This document shows positions 27,994-38,013 of a DNA stretch of 52,733 nucleotides, in pieces. A program made the translations under genes and the position numbers. This stretch comes from Prasinococcaceae sp. CCMP 1430 (lineage: Eukaryota; Prasinodermophyta; Palmophyllophyceae; Prasinococcales; Prasinococcaceae). The DNA lies in contig RQSC01000005.1 of NCBI GenBank assembly GCA_013416795.1, forward strand, positions 290,636 to 343,368, written 5' to 3'. Position 1 is the first letter of the stretch. Each line of letters opens with the position of its first letter. The notes under the pieces are model-generated. The model did no database searches. It was not told the origin of the DNA and saw nothing but the letters and a program-made list of their open reading frames with translations.

Positions 27994-28596
27994 TTATTCA
28001 TTTCGAATTCCCTCTCGCCGCCGACGCGCATTCCGGGCGACTCGAATCCGAATCCGAATCCGCGCGCGCGCGGCGTAGACCCGGTCTCCGGGCGCTGCGT
28101 ACCCCGTCTACGCCAACGAAGGAACCGTCTGCGCGCCGGATTACACCCGGTCAAACGAAATCGGACCGGGGTCGACTGAGGCCATCCCATCGAGAGTGTG
28201 TACGTACTGTAGTACTACACGCGTCCATAGCTTGCATGTGTGACGGGCCGCGGGGGGGAACAAGCACAACTTGGGCAGCCCCGGCCGTTCCCCGAACACC
28301 GCCTTTTGAACGCGCGGGTGCACGCGCGGGTGCGGGCGAGAGGCGAGCGGGCCGGGGAAGGGGAGGAGGGGAGGGGAGGGGAGGGGAGGGGAGGGGAACG
28401 AGCGAGCGAGCGCCGGTCGGGGGGATGTGTACGTGCGGTGTTGCCGTGCCGTGCCACTCTGCGGCGCTCAGCGCGAACCACCACCTCGGCCGCGCGTCCG
28501 GGCAATTCTGCGGCGCGCGGGCGGCGGCGCATCTCCCGGCGCGCAGGGGCGCGTTCTCGGCGACGCGGCGGGCAGCGCGGAGGGCGCCGCGATTCG
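27994..28596. promoter_or_regulatory. Divergent spacer between the transglycosylase and NEK-like kinase genes
   Basis: About 600 bases. It probably holds the true 5' end of the transglycosylase gene. It also contains a (GGGGA)n run at 28359-28399 with quadruplex potential. Nothing else is recognisable. Confidence 0.5.
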
Positions 28597-30802
28597 ATGG
28601 TCGCCGCCGGCTGGGCGCGCGTGCCGCCGCGCGGCGCGGCCGCGGCTGTGGACGCTGGACAGGTGCGCGCGCGGATGGGGCTGGCGGACACCGCGCGCGC
28701 CAGAGCTCGTACTTCGCGCGCGATCTGTGCACTAACACAGCTGTGCTCACACCCCGGCCTCCTCGCGTGCGCGCTCTTCCAAACGCGTTTTCTCTCTCTC
28801 TCTCGTTCGCTCGCGCGCGCGCGTGCAGTCTGGCGAGGTCACTCTCGCCGCGCTGGGCCTCGAGGCCTTCTGTGACGGCGGCGGTGCCTCCGCGTATGAA
28901 GTAGGCCCGGCACTCACCAAAGGGGCGTATGGCAGCGTGCACCGCGCCGTGCGCGTGAGCGATGGCGAAAAGCTGTGCGTCAAGAGGGTGGACATGGCTA
29001 AGGCGACCTCAGCCGAGCGCACGGAGGCAGCCAACGAGGTGCGCCTGCTGGCGGCGATGCGTGGCTGTCGGTACGTGGTGCGCTTCGTTGACTGCTACTG
29101 CGAGCGCACGTCTCTGTGCATCGTGATGGAGTACGCGGGCGGTGGCAACCTCAGCGACTACCTCGCATCGCGCGGCGGGCGCCCGCTGCCAGAAGCGCGC
29201 GTGTGGCGTATCTTCGCGCAATGCCTGGTCGCGCTCGCGCACTGCCACGCCCGACGCGTGTGCCATCGGGACGTGAAGTCGATGAACGTCTTCCTCGCGC
29301 TGCCCTCGGCATCGGGGGACGACCAGGCCGAGGTGCGCCTGGGCGACCTGGGCGTCGGCAAGCGCCTCAAGGCGCGCACCGCGATGGCGTCTACCTTCGT
29401 GGGCACGCCATACTATTTCGCGCCGGAGATGATCAAGCGACAGGCGTACGGCTACAAGGCCGACGTGTGGAGCCTGGGCGTGCTGCTGTACGAGATTGGC
29501 GCACTGGCGCATCCCTTCGATGCGGCATCGCAGGACGCCCTCTTCCGGCGCATCACCACGCAGCCACCCAGCTGGTCGAGGCTCGAACAACGCTACTCGC
29601 GCGAGCTCTGCGAGGTGTGCAAGGCGTGCCTGCAGAAGGATCCCACCTGCCGTCCAGACGCCTTTGCGCTGCTCGAGAGCCCACTGCTGCGCCGTAAGTG
29701 CGACGAGCTCGGCGTGGTCGTGCCGGCAGTGGAGGCGCTTCAGACGATGTCCATGACGCTCTCCAGGCCCCCTCTGGAGGCCGCGCAGGCGGGCGCTGCC
29801 GTGGCGGCCGCAGGTGGCGTGGGCGACGACGATGCCAACGAGTTGGACGTGGATACGGCGGAGGCAAAGGCGGCAGAGGCGGAGGCAGCAGCGCTGCGCG
29901 CGGAGGCCGAGGCGGCTCGGCTCGAAGCCGAGGCCTCGAGGCTGGAGAGCCTGGCACTCACGCGCAGAGCGAACTCATTGCGCGACGCACGCGATGCGCG
30001 GGCGCGGGCGGGCGCAGGGAACAAAGCGCACACCAGCGGCGCCAGAAAGGTGCTGGAGGAGAGCAACCGTGTGGCCCCTTCAGACAGCTTAGCTTCCGCA
30101 TGCGACACGCGCGAGCCCGCGCTGGAGGCCGCGTGGAAGCACGAGTGGGAGGGCGGGGCGGCCGATGACGACGCCAGCCTGCGCTCAATGTCGGATCACG
30201 AGGAGGACAGCGACGCGGGCGCGCACATGGGCGAAACCGAGCGTCGTGCGCTCGCGGGAGGCGCACGCGTTGAGGTGTACAAGCGTACATCCGCGCCTGC
30301 CCAGGCGAGCTCGCGCGGAATGGTGGGGGCCATGGGCGGCGATAGCTATGCGGGCGACACCCACCTTGGCGATGGCGCGCGAGGCAGCAAGAAGCTGTCA
30401 GTTGCGGAAGAGGCCGCGCGCACGCTGGCTGGCAAGACCGCTGGCGGTGACAGGGTACCTGTGGGCTCGGCGTACCGTACGAGTTCGCAGATAGTGGGCT
30501 CATTCGTGGGGAAGGAGATCGGGAGCCTGTACGGTAGCGGCGCATCGTTTGGTCGCAAGCGCTCCGACCTGATATTCGTTCCCGACATCCGCAGCGCCTC
30601 GCGGCCATCGAGCGCCGCACAGGGCGGTCGCGCGGCGGCGGGCGTGCGCTTTGCACCTGGGGCGCCTGGAGGCGGCAACCCTCTAGCGCCACGTGGCGCC
30701 GCGCGGCCGAGCAGCGCACGGCCAGCGATGGGCGGCGGCAGCTCGGCGATGAGCTCCTCGCGCATGAGCTCACAGATGTACTCCGGTTCGAGGCCCTTCT
30801 GA
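28597..30802 (+). CDS. NIMA-related (NEK-like) serine/threonine kinase, two exons
   Basis: Exon 1 is 28597-28662 (22 codons, ending VDAGQ at a CAG-GTGCGC donor). Exon 2 is 28829-30802 after a CT-rich tract and a CAG acceptor, both in phase 0, for 679 residues. The kinase domain spans about residues 45-310: Gly loop GAYGSVHR, Lys in LCVKRVDM, catalytic loop HRDVKSMNVFL, a DLG in place of DFG (LGDLGVGK), and the activation segment STFVGTPYYFAPEM, typical of NEKs. A short Ala/Glu/Arg coiled coil follows (about 366-413), then a Ser/Gly/Arg-rich tail. NEKs of this type act at basal bodies, cilia and mitosis. Exon 1 is inferred from splice consensus only; the kinase call is firm. Confidence 0.82.
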
Positions 30803-31263
30803 GCGAGCCCTTTCTCGCTCGGGGGGGATTCGGGGACAGGGCGTGATGGTGGTGCGGCGCGCACGTGTGGTTGGTGATGTGTGGGTGGGCTTGGGTGGGT
30901 GGGTGGGGGGTGGGGGGGAGGAAGCGGTCCATTGCCGCTGCTGTAAGAACCCACAGAAGACTTGGCGAACGTGTCACCCAAGTTTGGGGCAGGCTGAGGC
31001 GGGTAAATGCCACGCATGCGCTCCGGGCGCGTTGAAAGAAGATAGTTGTTACAAAAATGTTAGGTGCACACCGGGTGGGGGGCGGCGGGGGAGGGAGAGA
31101 GAACACATGTACCAGCACGCGCGGCACGATCTTGTGCCGCGCGGCACGCTCAAGAGACACACCCGCGCCTCGCGCTCGGCTGAGTGCGCGCACCCGTTCC
31201 GCCCGGCAGCTGCGGCCGCTTGCCCAGCACAGCCTGGCCCTTCGCGTGCCCCGCGCGCCGCGC
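30803..31263. other. Convergent 3' spacer between the kinase and NDUFV1 genes
   Basis: 461 bases holding both 3' untranslated regions. A G/T-rich run at 30865-30919 (repeated GGGTG units) is the only notable feature. No protein or RNA gene is seen. Confidence 0.55.
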
Positions 31264-32700
31264 CTAAGCGTACGTGGAGCGCGGGGTGGAGCCCTTGATT
31301 CGCGCCTCGAGCTCGGGTCGGAAGTGGCGGATAAGGCCCTGCACGGGCCAAGCCGCGGCGTCACCAAGCGCGCAGATGGTGTGGCCCTCGATCTGCTTGG
31401 TGAGCTCCTGCAGCATGTCGATCTCCTCGAGGCGCGCGTCGCCGGTCTTCATGCGCTCCACCATGTTCCACAGCCAGGTCGAGCCCTCCCGACACGGCGT
31501 GCACTGGCCGCACGACTCGTGTTTGTAGAAGTAGCTCAATCGAGCGATGGCGTCGACGATGTCTGTCGACTTGTCCATCACGATCACCGCGGCGGTACCC
31601 AGGCCCGACTGCGCCGCCTTGAGACTGTCGAAGTCCATGAGCACCTCCTCGCAGACGTCCTTGGGGATGCACGGCACCGACGAACCGCCCGGAATGATGG
31701 CGAGCAGGTTGTCCCAGCCGCCCTTGACGCCGCCGCAGTGGCGCTCAATCAGCTCCTGCAGCGGGATGGACATCTCCTCCTCCACGGTGCACGGCTTGTT
31801 GACGTGGCCGCTAATGCAGAAGAGCTTGGTGCCCGCGTTGTTCTTGCGGCCGAACGACGAGAACCACTCTGGCCCGCGGCGCAGGATGGTGGGCACCACA
31901 GCCACGGTTTCCACGTTCGTCACGGTCGAGGGGCAGCCATACAGGCCCACATTGGCCGGAAAGGGAGGCTTGAGGCGCGGCTTGCCCTGCTTGCCCTCCA
32001 GGGACTCGATGAGCGCGGTCTCCTCTCCGCAGATGTACGCGCCCGCGCCGTGGTGCACCACTATGTCGTACGAGTAGCCGGAGCCGCATGCGTCCTTGCC
32101 GAGCAATCCCGCCTTGTACGCCTCTGCAACCGCCTTTTCCAGGCTCTTGCGCTCGTTGACGTACTCGCCGCGGATGTAGATGTAGCAGTACCTCGCGCCC
32201 ATGCCGACGCCCACCAGCAAGCAGCCCTCGACGAGCTTGTGCGGGTCGTGGCGCATGATCTCGCGGTCCTTGCACGTGCCTGGCTCGGACTCGTCCGCGT
32301 TGATTACGAGGATGTTGGGCCGCCCGTCCGCGGCGTCCTTGGGCATGAAGGAGTACTTGAGCCCCGACGGGAAGCCCGCACCGCCGCGCCCGCGCAGGCC
32401 GCTCGCCTTGATCTCGCTGATGATCCAGTCGCGCCCCTTCTGCACGAGCTCCTTGGTCATGTACCAGTCGCCGCGCTTGAGCGCGCCCTTGAGGAAAGGA
32501 TCGCGCGTGCCATACAGGTTGGTGAAGATGCGGTCCTGGTCGGACAGCCCGCCGTGGTGCCGCTCGATGGGCGCCGCCTCGGCCGCGTACGCCGCCGCGG
32601 GCGCACGCGCCGCCACGTACACGTAGTCGTCCTCCATGACGGAGCGGTGTGTGGCGCGGCCACGAGGCGCTGCCCCCCCCCCCCTCTTCCCGGACTCCAT
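31264..32700 (-). CDS. NDUFV1: NADH dehydrogenase (ubiquinone) flavoprotein 1, complex I 51 kDa subunit
   Basis: Carries the NADH site, FMN and one 4Fe-4S cluster of mitochondrial complex I. The frame encodes 478 residues from ATG 32700. Conserved stretches are [17 protein letters not shown], the NADH-binding [18 protein letters not shown], the FMN-binding [19 protein letters not shown], and the cluster ligands in [12 protein letters not shown] plus the Cys of [10 protein letters not shown]. About 45 residues precede the conserved domain, enough for a mitochondrial presequence, but a C13 run at 32672-32684 and a second ATG (about 32637) leave the exact start or an extra 5' intron uncertain. 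It is divergent from MCTS1 with 230 bases between ATGs. Confidence 0.93.
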   Translation of the reverse strand: MESGKRGGGAAPRGRATHRSVMEDDYVYVAARAPAAAYAAEAAPIERHHGGLSDQDRIFTNLYGTRDPFLKGALKRGDWYMTKELVQKGRDWIISEIKASGLRGRGGAGFPSGLKYSFMPKDAADGRPNILVINADESEPGTCKDREIMRHDPHKLVEGCLLVGVGMGARYCYIYIRGEYVNERKSLEKAVAEAYKAGLLGKDACGSGYSYDIVVHHGAGAYICGEETALIESLEGKQGKPRLKPPFPANVGLYGCPSTVTNVETVAVVPTILRRGPEWFSSFGRKNNAGTKLFCISGHVNKPCTVEEEMSIPLQELIERHCGGVKGGWDNLLAIIPGGSSVPCIPKDVCEEVLMDFDSLKAAQSGLGTAAVIVMDKSTDIVDAIARLSYFYKHESCGQCTPCREGSTWLWNMVERMKTGDARLEEIDMLQELTKQIEGHTICALGDAAAWPVQGLIRHFRPELEARIKGSTPRSTYA

Positions 32701-32930
32701 CACTCGCCCCCTCGCTCGCCCTGCCCCCAACGCGCCTCGTTGGCACCGGCGAGCTGCTGCTGCGTGACGCGTTTTTTTCTCCCCAAAAAATATGCCAAAA
32801 TGGGCCAACAAAAAAATGCCGGGCGTGCGGCGGCCGCGTGCGGCCGCCCGGGGGGCGCGTGCCAGAGCGCGCGCAGCGCCGCTGCCCAGCCCAACGCCCA
32901 CCCGCCCCGCCGAGCGCCGGCGGCGGCGCC

Positions 32931-33750
32931 ATGTTCAAGCGTTTCACGTATGACGACGTCTCATCGGTGTCGCAGGTCAAGTCGTCGGTCGCGCGCGGCA
33001 TCCGCGCGAAGATCGCCGCGCAGTTCCCGAACCTCGAGCCGGCGCTCGACGATGTGCTGCCCAAGGTGCGTCTGGGGTGGGGCGGGGGCGAGCGCGCGCT
33101 CCGCGCACCTCGCTCGTTCCCTCCTGCGCGCGCGCGCGCGCGCACGCTCGTGCCCGAGTCGCGCGCGTATGCGGACGCATGCACGCAGGCATGGGCGAAC
33201 GCCGGCGAGCGCACGGCACGCACGAGGAGGCAGCCGCCGCCCCTCCCCAGAGCGCCGGTGGCGCTGACACGCGGTCGGACCCTCCATCCTGCGCTCCGCG
33301 CCCACCGCCTCGATTGATCCTTCGCGCATGTTCTAGGGAAAGGACACGCCTATGATGATCGGCAAGTGCACAGACCGCATAAGCCTCGTGGTGGTGCGCG
33401 ACGAGCCGCTCTTCTTCCAGTTCCGCGACGGGCCGTACTACCCGACGCTGCGATTGCTGCACCGCTACCCGAGCATGATGCCCGTGCTGCGCGTTGACAA
33501 GGGCGCCATCAAGTTCGTCTTCAACGGCGCGGACATCATGTGCCCGGGGCTCACGTCGCCCGGGGCATCGATGGACGACGTGCCCACTGACACCGTGGTG
33601 GCCATCTACGCAGAGGGCAAGGAGCACGCGCTCGCGGTGGGGCTCACCACCATGTCGAGCGCTGACATCCGCTCTGTGAACAAGGGCACCGGCGTTCAGA
33701 ACGTGCACGTGCTGAACGACGGTTTGTGGAAAATGGAAAAGGTGGACTGA
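32931..33750 (+). CDS. MCTS1: MCTS1/Tma20, PUA-domain translation re-initiation factor, two exons
   Basis: Partner of DENR in recycling 40S subunits and re-initiation. Exons 32931-33065 and 33337-33750 are joined in phase 0 over a 271-nt GT-AG intron (LPK-GKDTPMM), giving 182 residues, the normal family length. The start MFKRFTYDD, the middle [17 protein letters not shown], the PUA core [20 protein letters not shown] and the end [13 protein letters not shown] all match the family. It shares a spacer with NDUFV1 upstream and converges on eIF3k downstream. Confidence 0.95.
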
Positions 33751-34017
33751 GGCGCGCCGGTCAGGAGAGAAGGGCGTGCGCGCGCGCGCGGCAGGTGGGA
33801 GGCGGAGGCGTAAAGATCACGGGTAATGACTTGCAGGCCGGCGGCTGGGCGCCGCGGACGCTGCTGGCCTGATGGATGGGGCACGCAGCGCAGACGCGCG
33901 CATCGTTCGCGCGCATCCCGCGCATCGACCGTGTGCGCGAGCGAGCTGTGTTACGAATGGCGGCGCCCGCGGAAGAGCGCGCGCTCAGCCCACTGTGCGC
34001 CACACCCCGCCGGCACC

Positions 34018-34927
34018 CTACTGCGTGGAGATGAGCCTCGCGATGGTCTCGGAGGGGAGCGTGACGCGCACGCTGTCACCGGCAGCCGGGGCTGCGTTGG
34101 ACTGCGACGCCGGCACCTTGATAGTGCCATCAGCGGCCACCTCCCAGCCAGGGAAGCTGGCCGACAGGAAGCCCTTCACCTCGCCCTCCGTGAGGTTGAG
34201 CACGGCGGCGACAGCCGCCGTGTCAGTGTCACGGAACGTCGCGCCGATGCAATGCGCGCCGTAGCGCCGCACGGCGTCCTCGAAGCCGGTGACGCCCGAA
34301 GTCAGCTCGGCCACGCCGCCCGCCTTCGCCCAGAAGCCGGCAAAGTCGGCCGTCTCTGTTGTGGGTGCGCGCGGTCAATGCAGGAGCGCGCGTCAGAGAT
34401 GCGTGCATCGGCGCACGTGTGCCTGCACCATCGGCGCGCCCGCGCTACGCACCGAGGCACCCGCTGAGCTGCGCGAGCGTCGCGAACGGCTCCTGCCGCA
34501 TGACGCGCGCAGGCAGCATCCCCTGGCACAGCTTGAAGTCTGGGCCGGGGAGCGCCATGAGCGCCTTCACCAGGACGTTTGCAGCCACGGGAATCTGCGT
34601 GGGCAAACGCGTGCGTGGGCGTACGGTCGCAGGCGAGCGCGGGCCATGTGCATGCACGCGCGTCAGCGCAAGCGGAGGGCGCGCACGCGCGCTCGGGCCG
34701 TCCGGTACCCCTGCGCCCCCTCGGCACGCGCGCTCGCGTGCGCGCGCTCTTGCCGCGCGGCGTACGTTGAGCTTGTCCGGGTACATCGCGTACAGCCTGA
34801 GCAGCGCGAGGTTGGAGTCGAGGTCGTACGCGTCGACGCCTCCCACCGCCGAGGCGTTCGCCGCCGCCTCCATCTGCGGGATCGACGCCGGGTCGAACGC
34901 CGCCGCGGCGCCGCCCATCGCCGCCAT
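34018..34927 (-). CDS. EIF3K: Eukaryotic initiation factor 3 subunit K, three exons
   Basis: Non-core subunit of the eIF3 complex, with a HAM/winged-helix fold. Exons 34927-34766, 34594-34453 and 34355-34018 fit together in phase (KLN-IPVAANVLVKALMALPGPDF and SGCL-ETADFAGFW at the joins) to give 213 residues. Motifs of the family are AYDLDSNLALLRLYAMYPDKLN, ALMALPGPDFKLCQGMLP, and VTGFEDAVRRYGAHCIGATF. Introns of 171 and 97 nt have GT-AG borders. It converges on MCTS1 (267-base spacer) and is divergent from the Pat1 gene. Confidence 0.9.
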
Positions 34928-35387
34928 GGCGCCTGGCGCGCGGCAGCACGCCAGGCGCGCGGGTTATGGCATGCCCTCAGGGGCCCGCCACTCCTGTCAG
35001 CTTCGAGACCAACCGCCGCCGGCGCCCCCCTCCCCTCCCCTCCCCCTCCCCCCCCTGTGCGCGCGCGCGCACCCTAGCCCCCGATCACCAGCCGCCGCGT
35101 GCGCCCCCGTGCCGCGCACGCGCGAATTCATATCCGTCTTTCCCATACCTCGCATATCTCATTAATATGACATATATTTTTACCCACGGGCGACTTCATT
35201 CACGGATGTGGGCAGGCCCGCGCCCACACGCGGTTCCGACGATGGCCGGCGGCAAAAAAAAAAAAAATAGGTACGAAAGCTCGAACGCCACACTGCCAGC
35301 GGAAAAGGAGGAGACGCGAAAGGAAAAAAAAAGGGGGCCTCGAGCCATCACAATCGATGCGGGGGGGGCGGGCTCCGCGGCGGCAGC
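34928..35387. promoter_or_regulatory. Divergent spacer between eIF3k and Pat1
   Basis: 460 bases. It includes an AT-rich patch at 35120-35185 (TTAATATGACATATATTTTTAC), an A14 run at 35254-35267 and an A9-G5 run near 35327. A short plus-strand frame from 35242 (MAGGKKKKNRYESS) has no homology that I can see. The space is too small to encode the usual long Pat1 N-terminus. Confidence 0.5.
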
Positions 35388-36524
35388 ATGATGGCCGCGC
35401 ATGAGGTCGAACAGATCGCGCGCATCCAGTACGCGGCCACGCACCAGCGCGGCGCGTATCACGAGGACTACTACGCGCTCGCGCTGGCGTCCAAGAGCGG
35501 CGGCCAGCGGCCGGGGCTGTTCGCGCCGGCGGTGCTGCGCGACACGCAGGCGGAGGGCGCCAACGGCGCGGCCGAGAGCGGCCTGAGCCAGCGCGGCGCG
35601 GCCGTGTCCTACGTGGCGCTGGACGGCCTCGGCAAGATCGCGTACTCGTCGATCACCAAGCCGAAACCCATGCTGGAGATCCCGCCGCGCGAGGGTGAGG
35701 GCATCAGCGTGGACGCCGAGGATGTGGGCGGCGATGAGGACGAGGTGCGCCCGCTTGAGCAGGAGCCGATGCTCGCGGCGAGGCAGCTCATCGAGGACGG
35801 GCACAATCTGCTGCTCGACATCGACGACATCACCCGCATCCTCGAGACCCCGCCGGCGCCAGCGGACGGCGGCGCAATGCTGCGCGGGCGCCGCGACAAG
35901 ATGCTGGACATGCTCATCGCGAGTATGCGGCTGCCGCCCCCGGGCGCGTCGCTCGCCGAGCATCTGCCCCCCGCGTCGACGCCCGCCGACCGCGTGCTGG
36001 CGCGTGTGGGCGCGGTGCACAAGGGCCGCTCGCTGCTGGTGGGTGCGCTCAAGCGCTTCCCACCCACCGCCACCGCCGCCTGCTCGCTCACCGTGGCCGC
36101 CTGCCGCAACCTCGGCCCGCTGCTGGGCTCGCGCCGTGGCAAGTGCCCGGCTGCCACGCAGCTGGCCCTGGCGTGCGCGTCGTGCGTGACATCCATGGGC
36201 GTGTCGGACAGGCCCATGCTGGTGGCGTGCCTCGCGGCCATGAATCCGCGTGGGCTGTGGGCCAAGGAGAGCGCGGGAGGCGACAGTGCCCCCCCTCCAC
36301 CCGGCGAGGTGCTCATGCTGGCGCTGCTGGCGTGCGGCACCAACGTCACGGGCGACGCCGCGAGCGCGCCTGCGTGGTTGGGCGCCATGGAGAGATTCGT
36401 GGCGGCGCTCGCGCAGCTGCCGGCGCCGGGCGCCCCGAAGCGCGTGTTCGAGGCAGCGCTTATCTCGGCGGAGGGCACCGCGGCAGAGGCCCTCAAGGCG
36501 CTCGCCGCGCGCGCCACATGGTGA
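35388..36524 (+). CDS. PAT1: Pat1 C-terminal domain protein (mRNA decay scaffold), short form
   Basis: Pat1 bridges deadenylated mRNA, the LSM1-7 ring and decapping factors in P-bodies. The frame encodes 378 residues from ATG-ATG at 35388. It starts at the region that in plant Pat1 follows the long disordered N-terminus (AHEVEQIARIQYAATH, then YHEDYYALAL). It continues with VSYVALDGLGKIAYSSITKPKPMLEIP and an alpha-helical C-terminal repeat domain with GAVHKGRSLLVGALKRFP. The DDX6-binding N-terminus and Pro-rich segment are not encoded nearby. A CAG at 35384-35386 just before the first ATG could be a splice acceptor, so an unseen upstream exon remains possible. A TGTAA lies 62 bases after the stop. 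Confidence 0.78.
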   Translation: MMAAHEVEQIARIQYAATHQRGAYHEDYYALALASKSGGQRPGLFAPAVLRDTQAEGANGAAESGLSQRGAAVSYVALDGLGKIAYSSITKPKPMLEIPPREGEGISVDAEDVGGDEDEVRPLEQEPMLAARQLIEDGHNLLLDIDDITRILETPPAPADGGAMLRGRRDKMLDMLIASMRLPPPGASLAEHLPPASTPADRVLARVGAVHKGRSLLVGALKRFPPTATAACSLTVAACRNLGPLLGSRRGKCPAATQLALACASCVTSMGVSDRPMLVACLAAMNPRGLWAKESAGGDSAPPPPGEVLMLALLACGTNVTGDAASAPAWLGAMERFVAALAQLPAPGAPKRVFEAALISAEGTAAEALKALAARATW

Positions 36525-36585
36525 AGAGGCCAGCGGAGGCGAGCGTGGCCGAGGAGCCACCGCAGCGTTCGGTTTCGTAACACCT

Positions 36586-36590
36586 TGTAA
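36586..36590 (+). terminator. UGUAA poly(A) signal candidate of Pat1
   Basis: TGTAA 62 bases after the Pat1 stop codon, in the 130-base convergent spacer before the transaldolase-like gene. It matches the green-algal polyadenylation signal. Confidence 0.5.
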
Positions 36591-36654
36591 CAAGACGCAA
36601 AACGTCACACCATTCTCACAACGCGAGTAGTCGAATGCGCGCGCGAATTTACTC

Positions 36655-38013
36655 CTACCCCTCATCGCTGTCGGTGGGCGTCTCGACCATGATCTCCGCG
36701 ACGAGCTCCTCCAGGTGGCGTTCCTCGACGGCGAATCCGTGCACACTCTTCTCGAGGAGTTCCACGGCGCACGCGTCGGCGTCGTGCAGCCGGACGAAGC
36801 GGCCGAAAGACAGCGGGCGGGCGGCCACCTCCTCGCGTGGCCACAGCGTGCGCGCGTAGTTGTCTGAGAGCTTGAGCATGAGCGGGTCCGAGCAGGCGCG
36901 CAGCTCCTCCATGATCAGCGGCGGAATTATGAGGCTGTCGCAGCCCGCCAGTTCGCGCACCTCGTGGATGTTGCGAAAAGACGTCGGCGTCACCATGGAG
37001 GGGACGCCCTCCTGGTGGTAGAGCGTGTAGAGGCGCTTGGTCCTGAGCACACCTGGGTCCTCGTGTGCGGGGTAGTGATCGCGAGCGTGCTCGGCCCTGT
37101 GCCAGTCGAGCGTGCGTCCGACGAATGGCGTCACGCGGCTCGCGCCTGCGTCGGCGCATGCGATGCCCTGCGCGAGAGAGCACACGAGCGTCATGTTGCA
37201 CTGAACACCCTCCTTCTCGAGCGCCTCGCACGCCTGGATACCCTCCCAGGTCGCGGGCATCCGCACGCACAGCTTGGACGCGGCGTCCACGCCACGGCGT
37301 TCAAGAGCGTCCGCGAGCCCCATCGCCGCGTTGATTAACTCGTGCGTATCGAAGCTCAGCATCGGGTCCAGCGGCACAAGTACGCGGCCGTCGGCGGGCA
37401 GCACCGCCGCGAGGTCCTCTGCGAGGTCGAGCGTGAGCGCAGCAGCGATGGCCGCAGGCGACGCGCCAGCCTTGGAGGCGGAGCGCACCGCCTGGACCAG
37501 GCGCGTACGCAGCTCGCCCTCGTCATCGCCCTCAAGCACGTCCTTGAGGTGCAAGGCGCCCTCACCGAGCTGGTGAGCGATGTCGTTGTGCTTGAGGCGC
37601 AGCTCGGGCATGGCCGCGGCGCAAAACTCCGCCAGTACGAGCGCGGGGTGTGCGCACGCGTCGCGCACCAGCCGTCCGCCATCTGGCGCTGCGAGTTCCT
37701 TCACGAGCGCCACATCGGCGGTGTTCGCGACGAGGCGCGAAGTGGTCGCCAGCGCCTGCAGCTGGTTGCTCGCGCCCGGGAGCGCCACACACGGCGGAGA
37801 CGGCTCGAACGGATCGCACGCGTCCACGCGAGACGTTGCGGGCTCGGACGGCAGCGCCGGCTCAGAGCCCGCCGCGGCTGCGATGTGGCCGCGCGCACGC
37901 GGGCGGCGCCCCCCCGGCGGATCGCCACGCGGGTGGTGCTTCCTCGGAGCTGGCACCGCCGTCGCTGCCGCCGCCGCCCGCGAATGAGTTAGGAGGAACG
38001 CCGCGTGCGCCAT
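36655..38013 (-). CDS. Transaldolase-fold protein lacking the catalytic residues (probable pseudoenzyme)
   Basis: Single exon of 452 residues from ATG 38013 with a plastid-transit-like start (MAHAAFLLTHSRAAAAAT, then Arg/Pro-rich). The rest follows transaldolase closely: MPATWEGIQACEALEKEGVQ, CNMTLVCSLAQGIACADAG, TPFVGRTLDWH, PTSFRNIHEVRELAGCD. Compared with E. coli TalB, the Schiff-base Lys132 is Arg251 (VRMPATWEG), acid/base Asp17 is Asn97 (VANTAD), Glu96 is Pro214 (LVPLDPMLSFDT), and Asn35 is His122 (DACAHPALVL). The phosphate-binding Ser/Arg of SFRN and the Arg of FVGR are kept. This pattern means the usual dihydroxyacetone transfer is very unlikely; a sugar-phosphate-binding or scaffold role is inference. 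The alignment is from memory of TalB. The gene is divergent from the GT14 gene. Confidence 0.85.
   Translation of the reverse strand: MAHAAFLLTHSRAAAAATAVPAPRKHHPRGDPPGGRRPRARGHIAAAAGSEPALPSEPATSRVDACDPFEPSPPCVALPGASNQLQALATTSRLVANTADVALVKELAAPDGGRLVRDACAHPALVLAEFCAAAMPELRLKHNDIAHQLGEGALHLKDVLEGDDEGELRTRLVQAVRSASKAGASPAAIAAALTLDLAEDLAAVLPADGRVLVPLDPMLSFDTHELINAAMGLADALERRGVDAASKLCVRMPATWEGIQACEALEKEGVQCNMTLVCSLAQGIACADAGASRVTPFVGRTLDWHRAEHARDHYPAHEDPGVLRTKRLYTLYHQEGVPSMVTPTSFRNIHEVRELAGCDSLIIPPLIMEELRACSDPLMLKLSDNYARTLWPREEVAARPLSFGRFVRLHDADACAVELLEKSVHGFAVEERHLEELVAEIMVETPTDSDEG

Noticed and set aside
31057-33267. 736-residue plus-strand frame across NDUFV1
   Set aside because: Antisense to NDUFV1, whose minus-strand frame has all complex I 51 kDa motifs. 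The plus frame is low-complexity His/Arg/Val sequence.
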